Assembly: GCF_008635795.1 (NCBI RefSeq)
Contig: NZ_VWRQ01000003.1
Location: forward strand, 248,001 to 312,000
Length of the DNA stretch: 64,000 bases
DNA from: Paenibacillus tepidiphilus
GTDB taxonomy: Bacteria; Bacillota; Bacilli; Paenibacillales; Paenibacillaceae
Reading direction: 5' to 3'
Shown in pieces: positions 17,206 through 27,096 of the stretch. Each line of letters opens with the position of its first letter. The stretch's first letter is position 1. Below the pieces are notes generated by a model that saw only the letters and a list, made by a program, of their open reading frames with translations, was not told the DNA's origin and made no database searches. Both the position numbers and the translations under genes were made by a program.

Positions 17206-18090
17206 CTATAGCACCGACGATACAGGCAGCCGTTCCTCAGCCGGCGCAGCCTCCGGGCGGTGGTACGCGGATACGGCTGCCTCCGGCTGCACCCCGGTTG
17301 CCTCTCCGCCGGCCTGCAGCAGCTCCCACACCCGGTGTCTGATGCGGCTGTACTCCGGCGCCGCCTGGGCGTCGGCTACGCGTCTCGGACGCTCCAGCGG
17401 TACGGGCACAATCTCCCGCACCCGGCCGGGGTTCGGCGACAGCACAACGACGCGGTCGGCAAGCGCCACCGCCTCATCGATGCTGTGGGTGACGAATATA
17501 ATCGTCTTCCCCGTCTTCTCCCAGATTTGCAGCAGCTCATCCTGCAGCGTCTCCCGGGTCTGGGCATCGACGGCTGCGAACGGCTCATCCATCAGCAGCA
17601 CCTCCGGGTCATAGGCAAGGGCGCGGGCAATGGCCACGCGCTGCTTCATGCCGCCCGAGAGCTCATACGGGTAGCGGTCGGCGAAGCCGCCAAGGCCGAC
17701 CAGCTGGAGGAAGTGGTCGCTGATGGCCCCGCGCTGCTTTTTCGGCACCTTTTTGATTTCGAGCCCGAATTCTACATTCCGCCGCACCGTCCGCCATGGA
17801 AACAAAGCATAGCCCTGCATGACAATCCCCCGGTCAAGCGCGGGTCCGGTAATTTTCTTCCCGTCGATAAACAGTTCTCCGGCTGTCGGGGCAGCCAGCC
17901 CGGCAATCAGATCGAGCAGCGTCGATTTGCCGCAGCCGCTGGAACCGACGATGGTCAGAAATTCGCCTGCACGGACGGTCAGGCTGATATTCTCCAGTGC
18001 GGTAAAGCGGCTCTCGGCACCTTCACTGCTGCGGCGGGTATATACGCGCGTCACTCCACTTACGGATATTTTGTGCTGGGTGTGGGACAT
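17206..18090 (-). CDS. ABC importer ATPase, NitT/TauT (SsuB/TauB-like) family
   Basis: 294 aa. Walker A GSSGCGKST, Q-loop region MQGYALFPWRTV, signature LSGGMKQR, Walker B VLLMDEPFAAVD, then the switch His in FVTHSID. The sequence is of the nitrate/taurine/alkanesulfonate type. Its partners are the binding protein at 21807-22892 and the permeases at 23851-24642 and 24682-25458, encoded in the divergent operon. The ATPase gene lies between the second NifD-like gene and the NifB-like gene, so importer and enzyme genes are interleaved. About 50 residues after the ATPase core are unlike the family. The ATG follows GGAGG at good spacing. Confidence 0.92.
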   Translation of the reverse strand: MSHTQHKISVSGVTRVYTRRSSEGAESRFTALENISLTVRAGEFLTIVGSSGCGKSTLLDLIAGLAAPTAGELFIDGKKITGPALDRGIVMQGYALFPWRTVRRNVEFGLEIKKVPKKQRGAISDHFLQLVGLGGFADRYPYELSGGMKQRVAIARALAYDPEVLLMDEPFAAVDAQTRETLQDELLQIWEKTGKTIIFVTHSIDEAVALADRVVVLSPNPGRVREIVPVPLERPRRVADAQAAPEYSRIRHRVWELLQAGGEATGVQPEAAVSAYHRPEAAPAEERLPVSSVL

Positions 18091-18124
18091 TTCTGCTTCC
18101 TCCTTTGTTAATCAGTCCTGTTCT

Positions 18125-19663
18125 TCAATTGCTGCGTACCGCTGTAGCACCGGGATTATCAATGTAAGTGAACGGGTCCTGCTCATACCAGCTGTCGCGG
18201 TAAGGCAGACGGGTATGCCGCTCCAGATTGCGGTTGAACGAGTGGTTCCGCAGGATGCGGCTTACGCGGCTCCCCACCTCGTATGCCCCTTTGTAACCGA
18301 AATAGACATTGCTCTGGCCGAAGAGCGGGAAGATCGGATACCCTTGCTTGGCTGCGGTTCCGTTGACGCCAATATGGCCGACGAACAAATCCGGCTTGAT
18401 TTTGCTGAGCAGATTGGCCTGCTCGAACACCTGGCCCGCTCCGACATTGAATACGCGGTCCTCTGACCCCGGCACATCCTCCAGATATTCATCCAGCAGC
18501 AGCGCACCGTATTTGTCAAAATGGTATCCGCGCAGCCCGAGAATCTCCATGCCGAGATCATGAAGCAGTTCTCCGGTCGTCAGGATACGCACCTCGCCGC
18601 CGGCGATAAACGCCGTCTTGCCTTTGAACTGGGCGCGGAATGGAGCCAGCGCTTCGTTCAGCTCTGCCGTCTCCGCTGCGATCAGCCGTTCCGCCTCCTC
18701 CTCGATGCCGAAGAACGCCGCGATATCGCGCAGCCATTTATTCGTATTGGCAATGCCGATCGGAATCGTGCGAAGCACATAAGGAATTCCGTACAGGCGC
18801 TCGAGATGCTCCGCGAAATAATCATCATGTGTGGCGCAAATACTCACATTCAGCGCCGCCTCGTGGGCATGGGAGAAATCATCCGGATGGGCATAGGACG
18901 GCAAAATCCGGACATGAAGCCCCAGCGCCCGCAGAAGCCGTACCAGCTCCTCTTCATCCAACCGGCTCATCGAGCCGACATTCAGCAGATTGATCGTCTT
19001 GGCGATTCTCTCCCGGTAGGCAGCCTCCTCCTCGGCCGTCCGCTCAGGCTGCGGCTTCTTGTCTGCATCCAGGCCAACCAGATTGCGAATCAGCCCGTGA
19101 TAGACGGAGTCATAGGCGGTGGCCTGAATTTTGGTCTTGAACCCTTCGCAATGAATCGGGACGATCCGGGCATTCACCTGACTCTGCAGCTGGTCCAGGA
19201 TGCCGTCGACATCATCGCCGATCAATGCGGGCACACAGCTGTTAAAGACTAGAATGGCCTCCGGCTGAAATTCGCGCTCCGCCTTCAGCACCGCCTGGCG
19301 GAGCTTCGCTTCTCCGCCGCTGATCACATCGAATTCGGACAGATTGGTATTGATCCAGCGCAGCCCGGCCGCCGATTTCTGGCGCAGCTGCTGAAACACC
19401 TTGCCGATACCGGCGTTCTGAATCAGATTGCCGCCGCAGCCAATAGGACTGTGGATGACCATGACTGCATCCCGCAGTGTGCTGATCATCGCTAAGCTCA
19501 GATTCAGCTGGCAGCCCTGGGTCTGTGAGAAGCTGCGCTTGGCAGTATACAGACAGCCCTTCTTGGCATCCTCCGACAGCTCGCAGCAGGTTCCCCCATA
19601 AGCCCCGCAGGCGGCCAGCCGGTCCTCGCGCACCGGCGGCACTTTATGCCTGATGTAGTCCAT
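18125..19663 (-). CDS. NifD/NifE-type protein, second pair
   Basis: 512 aa from ATG 19663, which has AAGGGAG 9 nt upstream (an ATG at 19672 abuts that site). It belongs to the nitrogenase component 1 superfamily. The three P-cluster-type cysteines of the D/E subunit are present (TQGCQLN, SPIGCGG, FNSCVPALIGDD). So are CEGFK and a cofactor-type Cys in VSICATHD. Aligned by eye to Azotobacter NifD, Gln191 is kept, His195 is Tyr, and no His stands at the position of His442. The C-terminus (LPYRDSWYEQDPFTYID) matches that of the other NifD-like protein here (LPYTDWWFEQEPFTFLE), so the two are close paralogues. It could be a NifE-like scaffold or a second catalytic subunit. Confidence 0.88.
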   Translation of the reverse strand: MDYIRHKVPPVREDRLAACGAYGGTCCELSEDAKKGCLYTAKRSFSQTQGCQLNLSLAMISTLRDAVMVIHSPIGCGGNLIQNAGIGKVFQQLRQKSAAGLRWINTNLSEFDVISGGEAKLRQAVLKAEREFQPEAILVFNSCVPALIGDDVDGILDQLQSQVNARIVPIHCEGFKTKIQATAYDSVYHGLIRNLVGLDADKKPQPERTAEEEAAYRERIAKTINLLNVGSMSRLDEEELVRLLRALGLHVRILPSYAHPDDFSHAHEAALNVSICATHDDYFAEHLERLYGIPYVLRTIPIGIANTNKWLRDIAAFFGIEEEAERLIAAETAELNEALAPFRAQFKGKTAFIAGGEVRILTTGELLHDLGMEILGLRGYHFDKYGALLLDEYLEDVPGSEDRVFNVGAGQVFEQANLLSKIKPDLFVGHIGVNGTAAKQGYPIFPLFGQSNVYFGYKGAYEVGSRVSRILRNHSFNRNLERHTRLPYRDSWYEQDPFTYIDNPGATAVRSN

Positions 19664-19710
19664 CTTCGCCATCTCCCTTGTTATATGAATAAATTATTGC
19701 ATTAGCAGCC

Positions 19711-21090
19711 TTAGCGGTGCGCAACGACAAGACTGAGCAGATCCTCGGCCAGCGTCAGCCCGCCTGCATACCCTGCGTACGCCCGGTGCAGAACGACCCG
19801 GTTCGATATCGGGTAGGTCACAGGAAGCAGCGGAACCTTGAGCCGCTCCGCCGTATCACGGTCCATGGCACTGCCGACGATATAGCCCGGAGTAAAGCCG
19901 TTGCCGTATTTCCCTTCACCCGGTGCGGGCCAATGACGGTTGATATGGCCTTCGATTGCAGAAGCGTCGGTCTCATAGACAATCTCCGGCTGCAGGCCGG
20001 ACTCATAATCACCGAACGAAGCGATGACCTTCGCCTCCTGTTCCCCGTTCAGCACATCGGTGATAATAACCAGCTCCGGCAGCCAGCCGATGTCATCGGC
20101 AAGAAAGCGGGTCAGCGCCTGCGCATAGTTAGCGTCTCCTACTACGGTGGCATAACGCTGAAAATCCAGGTCATTATATACATCCGCCAGCCGCTCCAGA
20201 TAGGAATAATACACCGCCTGCTCTTCGGCAATCAGCGCTTCAATGACTTCGGAAGCTACGCCGAGTGCCCCGCCTACCTGCCGCAGGAAGCGCGCTGTAC
20301 CATGGTCGCCGATCGGCAGCGGTACCGTTATAAACGGTACGCCGTGAATTTTCTCGAACTGGCGGGCCGGTGCAATACCGTAGCAGTCGGAGACGACGAT
20401 ATTAAGCGAGCTTCTTGCAGAATGCTTCAGATTGTCCAGTGTCTCGCCTTGCCCGAAGAATGTATTCACACGGAACCCGAGCTTGTCGAGCAGCTTCTTC
20501 AACGCCTCAAGATTGCCCTTCCAGAACACATCCTGCATCGGTACAATCCCCCACAGGTTAACGGTTGAAGGGTCTTGGACCGGCGCCCTCTCCACGTAAT
20601 CCTTGAACAATGTCTCCAGCACAATGTCGTAGCCGTAATAAGAGTTCCCCTTGAAGCTGACCGTCTCCGCCGCTACCACCGGCAGCTCTCCGCCCTTGAA
20701 CCTCTTGGCGACAGCATGTACATCGTCACCGATCATCTCCACCATGCAGCCTGTCACGACAATGTACAGATCCCCGTCCATGACTTTCAGCGTATTCTCA
20801 ATCTGTTCGCTGAGCCGCCCCTCCCCGCCAAAGACGATATCGCGTTCCGACACGTTTGAGCTGGGCAACGCATGCCCGCCGCAATAATTCCCCCCGTTGT
20901 AGCCCGAAGCGCCGCTGAGCGCGCCGGCCAGATTGCCGCCGCAGCCTGACGAGGAATGCAGAATCGAGATCGCCCGCGGCAGGGACTGGATGGTTCCGAT
21001 GGCTCCCCCCAAGGCGCAGACATAACGCGGACGCTCAATGACTCGGCCCGTAAAGACTTGACCACCCGATGATCCGGTATAAGTGGACAT
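19711..21090 (-). CDS. NifK/NifN-type protein, second pair
   Basis: 459 aa from ATG 21090, which follows AAAGGAGAGTTGCTTC. An upstream in-frame start at 21261 would translate through the leader hairpin and has no site. K-type P-cluster cysteines are visible: YVCALGGAIG, SSSGCGGN and VVTGCMVEMIGDD. Canonical NifN usually lacks some of these, so the protein may hold a full P-cluster-like centre. Its relative is the K-like protein at 27080-28396: the shared VCALGA, GHA(L/I)P and TFNVMDGDL-type stretches show recent common descent. First gene of the leftward operon; its partner follows after 47 bp. Confidence 0.88.
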   Translation of the reverse strand: MSTYTGSSGGQVFTGRVIERPRYVCALGGAIGTIQSLPRAISILHSSSGCGGNLAGALSGASGYNGGNYCGGHALPSSNVSERDIVFGGEGRLSEQIENTLKVMDGDLYIVVTGCMVEMIGDDVHAVAKRFKGGELPVVAAETVSFKGNSYYGYDIVLETLFKDYVERAPVQDPSTVNLWGIVPMQDVFWKGNLEALKKLLDKLGFRVNTFFGQGETLDNLKHSARSSLNIVVSDCYGIAPARQFEKIHGVPFITVPLPIGDHGTARFLRQVGGALGVASEVIEALIAEEQAVYYSYLERLADVYNDLDFQRYATVVGDANYAQALTRFLADDIGWLPELVIITDVLNGEQEAKVIASFGDYESGLQPEIVYETDASAIEGHINRHWPAPGEGKYGNGFTPGYIVGSAMDRDTAERLKVPLLPVTYPISNRVVLHRAYAGYAGGLTLAEDLLSLVVAHR

Positions 21091-21128
21091 GAAGCAACTC
21101 TCCTTTCGTTTATCGCATGCAGCCCAAA

Positions 21129-21164
21129 AAAGACTTGAACCGAGCGGGTATTCCGTTCGTCTCA
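21129..21164 (-). terminator. Intrinsic terminator just upstream of the leftward operon (attenuator candidate)
   Basis: On the minus strand CTTGAGACGAACGG-AATAC-CCGCTCGGTTCAAG forms a 14-bp stem with two mismatches, followed by TCTTTTTTGGG. It ends only about 30 nt before the ribosome binding site of the first gene. As a plain terminator here it would silence the operon, so it is probably conditional. Confidence 0.75.
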
Positions 21165-21338
21165 AGCCTCCGGTGATCCGGTGGGCCGGGTAAATAGCGC
21201 GGTCTGCAGCGCATTTCCAGGGAATGTGAAAACCATCACAAATATAGGCCGGGATTGACATGGCTTCCAGGATGAAGGCCCCTCCGGTTCAATCCGCCAG
21301 CTTGCCATCCCAAGATAACTTTTCCCGGCGATAGCGAC

Positions 21339-21374
21339 AAAAAGCCGGACGGCTGCCAAAGCAGTCATCCGGCT
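21339..21374 (-). terminator. First intrinsic terminator in the leftward leader
   Basis: On the minus strand AGCCGGATGACTGC-TTTG-GCAGCCGTCCGGCT is followed by TTTTTGT. It lies about 50 nt after the predicted transcription start and ~250 nt before the first start codon, so the leader carries two terminators in tandem. Confidence 0.75.
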
Positions 21375-21429
21375 TCCGGATTTCCGGTCTGCCGTGTCAT
21401 TATCCTATTATTCCCATATGCTTTCACGT

Positions 21430-21458
21430 ATTATAGATCGCCCTCCACATCCTGTCAA
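21430..21458 (-). promoter_or_regulatory. Perfect-consensus sigma-A promoter, leftward operon
   Basis: On the minus strand TTGACA (21458-21453), a 17-bp spacer and TATAAT (21435-21430). A promoter this strong followed by two terminators points to control after initiation. Confidence 0.85.
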
Positions 21459-21581
21459 CGATGAAATTAACAATCCCAAGGTTGAACTCAGGAAAGAATT
21501 GACATATAATCACCGGTCCTAAAAATCAGCTGGGTAAAAGTTACAATTTTTCGAACTTGCTGTTTTGTGTACATTCATGCG

Positions 21582-21611
21582 TTGACAAAAATCAAAACAC
21601 TAAGTTAAGCT
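21582..21611 (+). promoter_or_regulatory. Probable promoter, rightward operon
   Basis: TTGACA at 21582-21587 is followed after 18 bp by TAAGCT, which keeps only the T1, A2 and T6 positions of a -10 box. No better pair is visible before the terminator at 21669. Confidence 0.45.
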
Positions 21612-21668
21612 TTGATCCATAAATCTCATAAGAATTATCGGATTAACGCAGTTGACCAGTTAGCTGGA

Positions 21669-21713
21669 GACTAGGCGCTTCCTTTCCGGAAGAGCGCCTG
21701 GTCTCTTTTTATT
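21669..21713 (+). terminator. Intrinsic terminator in the rightward leader (attenuator candidate)
   Basis: GAGACTAGGCGCT-TCCTTTCCGGAAG-AGCGCCTGGTCTC forms a 13-bp stem with one G-T pair, then TTTTTATT. It sits ~95 nt before the binding-protein start and after the probable promoter, mirroring the arrangement on the other strand. A small hairpin, CCAG-TTAG-CTGG, lies immediately upstream and partly competes for GGAGACTAGG. Confidence 0.75.
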
Positions 21714-21806
21714 ATTTGATCCCGGGGCAGGTGATGCGACAGGGCGGTTCAGCGCAGCTTAGATTGTATTATTTTGTATAATCATGAATTTAAAGGAGGT
21801 TTACTC

Positions 21807-23833
<2,027 letters not shown>

Positions 23834-23850
23834 AGGAGGCTCCGTTACAG

Positions 23851-24642
23851 ATGAAGGTCATCGGCACGGTTCACCGGACATTGCTAAGCTATTACCTGTT
23901 CCTCCTGCTCCTGATTATATGGGAGATTGCTCCCCGTCTCGGTCTGGTCAGCGATGTATTTGTCCCGCCATTCTCGCGGATCGTGTCAGCCGGAGTTGAC
24001 CTGGGCCTGACGAACATTCTGCTCTACATCTCCATAAGTCTGAAAAGAGTATTCGTAGGCTTTGCCCTGGCGACGGTTATTGCACTGCCTGGAGGTTTCA
24101 TCCTGGCCGGAGCCTTTCCGAAGCTGGCCGTGTTCCTTCAGCCGCTGACCCGCTTTCTCTCCAGCATTCCGCCATTCATTCTATTCCCCGTATTTGTCAT
24201 CATCATCGGCATTGGCGAAGGAGGCATCTACACGGTTATCTTCTGGTCGTCGTTCTGGCCGATCCTGTTCACCACCATTGCCGGCATAGAGCATGTCGAT
24301 CCGCTGCTGATCCGCTCGGCCAAATCGATGAACGCGGGCAAGCTGGAGATTTTCGTCAAAATCGTTCTGCCTGCTGCATCGCCGACGCTCCTCACCGGTC
24401 TGCGGACAGGGCTAAATATGAGCTTCTTTATGCTGATAGGGTCGGAGAGCATGGGCGCCGATTCCGGGCTGGGCTGGATGATCCATAATGCCCAGAGTAT
24501 GGGCTTTATCGAACGGATTTACCTGGGTGCGGTCATGGTTGCCGGGGTGGGTCTGGCGCTCAATTATGTGCTGGAATATCTGGAGAGCTCCGTCCTCTAT
24601 TGGCGGCAGGCTCCAGAAGCACAGCAGAAAGCGGCAGCCTGA
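23851..24642 (+). CDS. ABC importer permease 1, SsuC/TauC-like
   Basis: 263 aa with about six membrane segments (first at ~11-30). The EAA-type cytoplasmic loop is AGIEHVDPLLIRSAKSMNAGKLEIFVKIVLPAASP, the contact site for the ATPase. BPD-type inner-membrane permease of the NitT/TauT group. AAAGGAGGC lies upstream of the ATG. It is followed by a second, clearly related permease, suggesting a heterodimeric channel. Confidence 0.9.
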   Translation: MKVIGTVHRTLLSYYLFLLLLIIWEIAPRLGLVSDVFVPPFSRIVSAGVDLGLTNILLYISISLKRVFVGFALATVIALPGGFILAGAFPKLAVFLQPLTRFLSSIPPFILFPVFVIIIGIGEGGIYTVIFWSSFWPILFTTIAGIEHVDPLLIRSAKSMNAGKLEIFVKIVLPAASPTLLTGLRTGLNMSFFMLIGSESMGADSGLGWMIHNAQSMGFIERIYLGAVMVAGVGLALNYVLEYLESSVLYWRQAPEAQQKAAA

Positions 24643-24681
24643 CTGCTCAAATCTCAAGAATAGGAGGAGGAAACGGATTCC

Positions 24682-25458
24682 ATGAGCTCCATTGCAGGCA
24701 AGTTGAAGCGTATCGGCATCGGCAGCATTCCGGTCCTGCTGTTCTTTATCTTCTGGGAAGCCGGTGCCCGGATCATTCCGGAAGGCGTTATTTCCCCTCC
24801 CAGCGATGCAATCGCGGCCATATCCAAGTCTGCCGCTTCCGGTATCCTGTGGGAGCAGACGCTGATCAGCCTCTACCGGGTGCTGCTGGGGTTCAGTCTG
24901 TCGCTAATCATCGGCATTCCGCTCGGATTTCTGCTGGGAACCTTCTTCAATACGGCAGAAAAAGCACTGCTGCCCTTCCTGCGGGCCTGCGAGAAGCTGA
25001 ACCCCTTCGCGATCATTCCGATCTTCATGATCTTCTTCGGCATCGGCACCGCTGAGAAGGTTGTGGTCATCTTCTGGTCCGCACTCTGGCCGGTGCTGTT
25101 CAACACCATGGCCGGAGCCAAGGACATCGATCTGGGCCTGCTGCGGGCGGCACGCTCGATGGGCTCGACCCGCAGGGAGCTGTTCACCAAGGTGATTATG
25201 CCGTACACCATCCCCAATATCTTCATCGGAATTGAATTCGCCGCCCAGCTCTCGTTCTTTATGATTATTGCCTCGGAGGTGATCGGGGCCAGCACAGGAC
25301 TCGGCTGGTATTACATTAACTCTACCGCACGCTATGATCTGCCGCTGATGTACGGTATCGTGCTGTTCATCACTGTGCTGGGCATCCTCATCAACCGGCT
25401 GTTCGCCAGACTGAAAAAGCACTTTCTGGTATGGAAGGAAGCCTCAAAGCTTCACTGA
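24682..25458 (+). CDS. ABC importer permease 2, SsuC/TauC-like
   Basis: 258 aa, paralogue of permease 1. The EAA loop AGAKDIDLGLLRAARSMGSTRRELFTKVIMP and six predicted membrane helices are clear. AGGAGGAAAC precedes the ATG. NitT/TauT importers usually have one permease gene used as a homodimer, so two adjacent ones are slightly unusual. After the stop come 147 bp of repeats before the NifD-like gene. Confidence 0.9.
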   Translation: MSSIAGKLKRIGIGSIPVLLFFIFWEAGARIIPEGVISPPSDAIAAISKSAASGILWEQTLISLYRVLLGFSLSLIIGIPLGFLLGTFFNTAEKALLPFLRACEKLNPFAIIPIFMIFFGIGTAEKVVVIFWSALWPVLFNTMAGAKDIDLGLLRAARSMGSTRRELFTKVIMPYTIPNIFIGIEFAAQLSFFMIIASEVIGASTGLGWYYINSTARYDLPLMYGIVLFITVLGILINRLFARLKKHFLVWKEASKLH

Positions 25459-25464
25459 CAAACA

Positions 25465-25596
25465 TTTACGCTTTCGAAGCGAGTTTTGCCGAAGCACCCC
25501 ACTGAAGCTTACGCTAACAAAACTTAGTTTACGCTTTCGAAGCGAGTTTTGCCGAAGCATCCCAATGAAGCTTATGCTAACAAAACTTTTAGGAGG
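25465..25596 (+). repeat. Two tandem 63-bp repeats ending in AGGAGG
   Basis: Copy 1 starts at 25465 and copy 2 at 25528 (period 63), with only a few differences. Each unit reads TTTACGCTTTCGAAGCGAG, TTTTGCCGAAGCA, then ends in GCTAACAAAACT. AGTTTTG and CAAAACT can pair within a unit. The last copy runs into TTTTAGGAGG, which is the ribosome binding site of the NifD-like gene. Related copies lie upstream of mdh. Confidence 0.9.
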
Positions 25597-25605
25597 AATG
25601 CAATC

Positions 25606-27096
25606 TTGCCTATTAATCTGAACAGATCGCAGGCCATCATCCGGGAGAAACGCCTGAAATCCATCGTCGGCTACCAGGGAACGATCAAGGATCTTGCCGA
25701 TAAGTCCCGCAGCGGCTGCCTGAAGAACGCAGGCCGCGGCTTCAGCCAGGCCACCAATTGCAATTCCGGCTGCGCCCAGGGCTACCTCTCTTCCATCGTT
25801 GACGCTGCCATCGTCAACCACGGACCTGTCGGCTGCGCCGGAGACGTGGCTGGCTCCAACTCCGTCTATCAGTGGGGCCAGCATATCCGCGGCCAGGAGC
25901 ATAAGCGGAATGTCCGGATCGTCAATACCAATATGTCCGAGAATGCCGTCGTCTTCGGCGGCGAAAAAATCCTGCAGGATGCCGTGCGCACAGCCTATGA
26001 ACGATTTCATCCCAAGGCGATCTTCGTCACCACCTCCTGTGCTTCCGGCATCATCGGGGATGACGTGGAGCGCGCTTTGAAGGACACCGAAGCCGAGCTG
26101 GGCATTCCGGTCGTCCCTGTCTTCTGCGACGGCTTCCGCTCCCAGATCTGGGCCTCGGGCTTCGATGCGGCCTTCCATGCGCTGCTGACGCGGATCGTCC
26201 AGACCCCGCAGGAGAAGCGGCCCGAGCTGGTCAACGTCATCAATTTCTATGCCAGCGGCCGGGATGCGGTCGCGGAAATATTCGGGCATCTCGGGCTGGT
26301 GCCGCAGTTCGGCATTCCGTTCAGCTCAATCAGCCAGCTGGAACATTGGTCAGAGGCCGCCGCCACGATCAGCATCTGTGGAACGCTGGGCGGATATATG
26401 GGCAACGGTCTGGAGCAGAAGTTTGGTGTGCCTTATGTTACCGCGCTCCAGCCGCACGGCATCGCCGGCTTTGACGATTGGTTGCGCAAGCTTGGGGAGA
26501 CCGTAGGCAAGCAGCAAGAGGTGGAAGCGTATCTGGCGGCGCAGAAGGAGCTGGTCGCCGGGGAGCTGGCCGAGATCAAGCGCAAGCTGCAGGGCAAGCG
26601 CGTGGTCGTCGGCATGGGGCCGAGCTTTGCGCATAATTATATCCGGCTGCTGGAGGACTTCGGGATGGATGTCGTCTGGGGCTTCTCCTGGCATTATGAT
26701 GCCAAGCACGATCACGGGGGCTGCCCTTCCTGCACCCTTGATCTGGCGGAGAAAGAGAAGGATATTCCGGTCAGCGTCAGCGACCAGCAGAACCATGAAA
26801 TCATCAACCTGCTGAGAAAAGTCCAGCCCGATCTGTATGTCGGCAGACATCCGGGCCAGTCGGTATGGGCAACGAAGCTGGGTATTCCCACGATTATGAT
26901 CAGCGACGAATACAGTGCCTTCGGCTACCAGGGGACACTCGATTTCGGCGAACGGATTATCGATGCGCTGACGAACAACAGTCTGGCCAAGAACCTGTCG
27001 CAGCGCATCAAGCTCCCTTATACCGACTGGTGGTTTGAACAAGAGCCGTTCACCTTCCTGGAAAGCGAGAGCGATGAATATGTCACAGTGCGTTGA
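25606..27096 (+). CDS. NifD-like subunit of a nitrogenase-like enzyme
   Basis: 496 aa from a TTG start 9 nt after AGGAGG; an earlier in-frame TTG at 25549 lies inside the repeat. The D-type P-cluster cysteines are kept (ATNCNSGCAQG region, GPVGCAG, TTSCASGIIGDD), as is the Cys that ligates FeMo-co (ISICGTLGGYMG). Several residues needed for N2 reduction are not: aligned by eye to Azotobacter NifD, Gln191 is Trp, His195 is Phe, Arg359 is absent, and His442 is Ile (TIMISDEYS). A metal-ligand-rich stretch, WHYDAKHDHGGCPSC, near residue 363 has no NifD counterpart. It is probably the catalytic subunit of a nitrogenase-like reductase such as the methylthio-alkane reductase class; that substrate assignment is inference. 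Confidence 0.88.
   Translation: MPINLNRSQAIIREKRLKSIVGYQGTIKDLADKSRSGCLKNAGRGFSQATNCNSGCAQGYLSSIVDAAIVNHGPVGCAGDVAGSNSVYQWGQHIRGQEHKRNVRIVNTNMSENAVVFGGEKILQDAVRTAYERFHPKAIFVTTSCASGIIGDDVERALKDTEAELGIPVVPVFCDGFRSQIWASGFDAAFHALLTRIVQTPQEKRPELVNVINFYASGRDAVAEIFGHLGLVPQFGIPFSSISQLEHWSEAAATISICGTLGGYMGNGLEQKFGVPYVTALQPHGIAGFDDWLRKLGETVGKQQEVEAYLAAQKELVAGELAEIKRKLQGKRVVVGMGPSFAHNYIRLLEDFGMDVVWGFSWHYDAKHDHGGCPSCTLDLAEKEKDIPVSVSDQQNHEIINLLRKVQPDLYVGRHPGQSVWATKLGIPTIMISDEYSAFGYQGTLDFGERIIDALTNNSLAKNLSQRIKLPYTDWWFEQEPFTFLESESDEYVTVR

Noticed and set aside
21091..21261. 57-residue N-terminal extension of the NifN/K-type protein
   Set aside because: It would be translated across the terminator hairpin and has no ribosome binding site, whereas ATG 21090 follows AAAGGAGAG.
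21091..21450. Cobalamin, SAM (S-box), THF or T-box leader
   Set aside because: The signature boxes of these classes were looked for by eye in both orientations and not found; only terminators and a promoter are supported.
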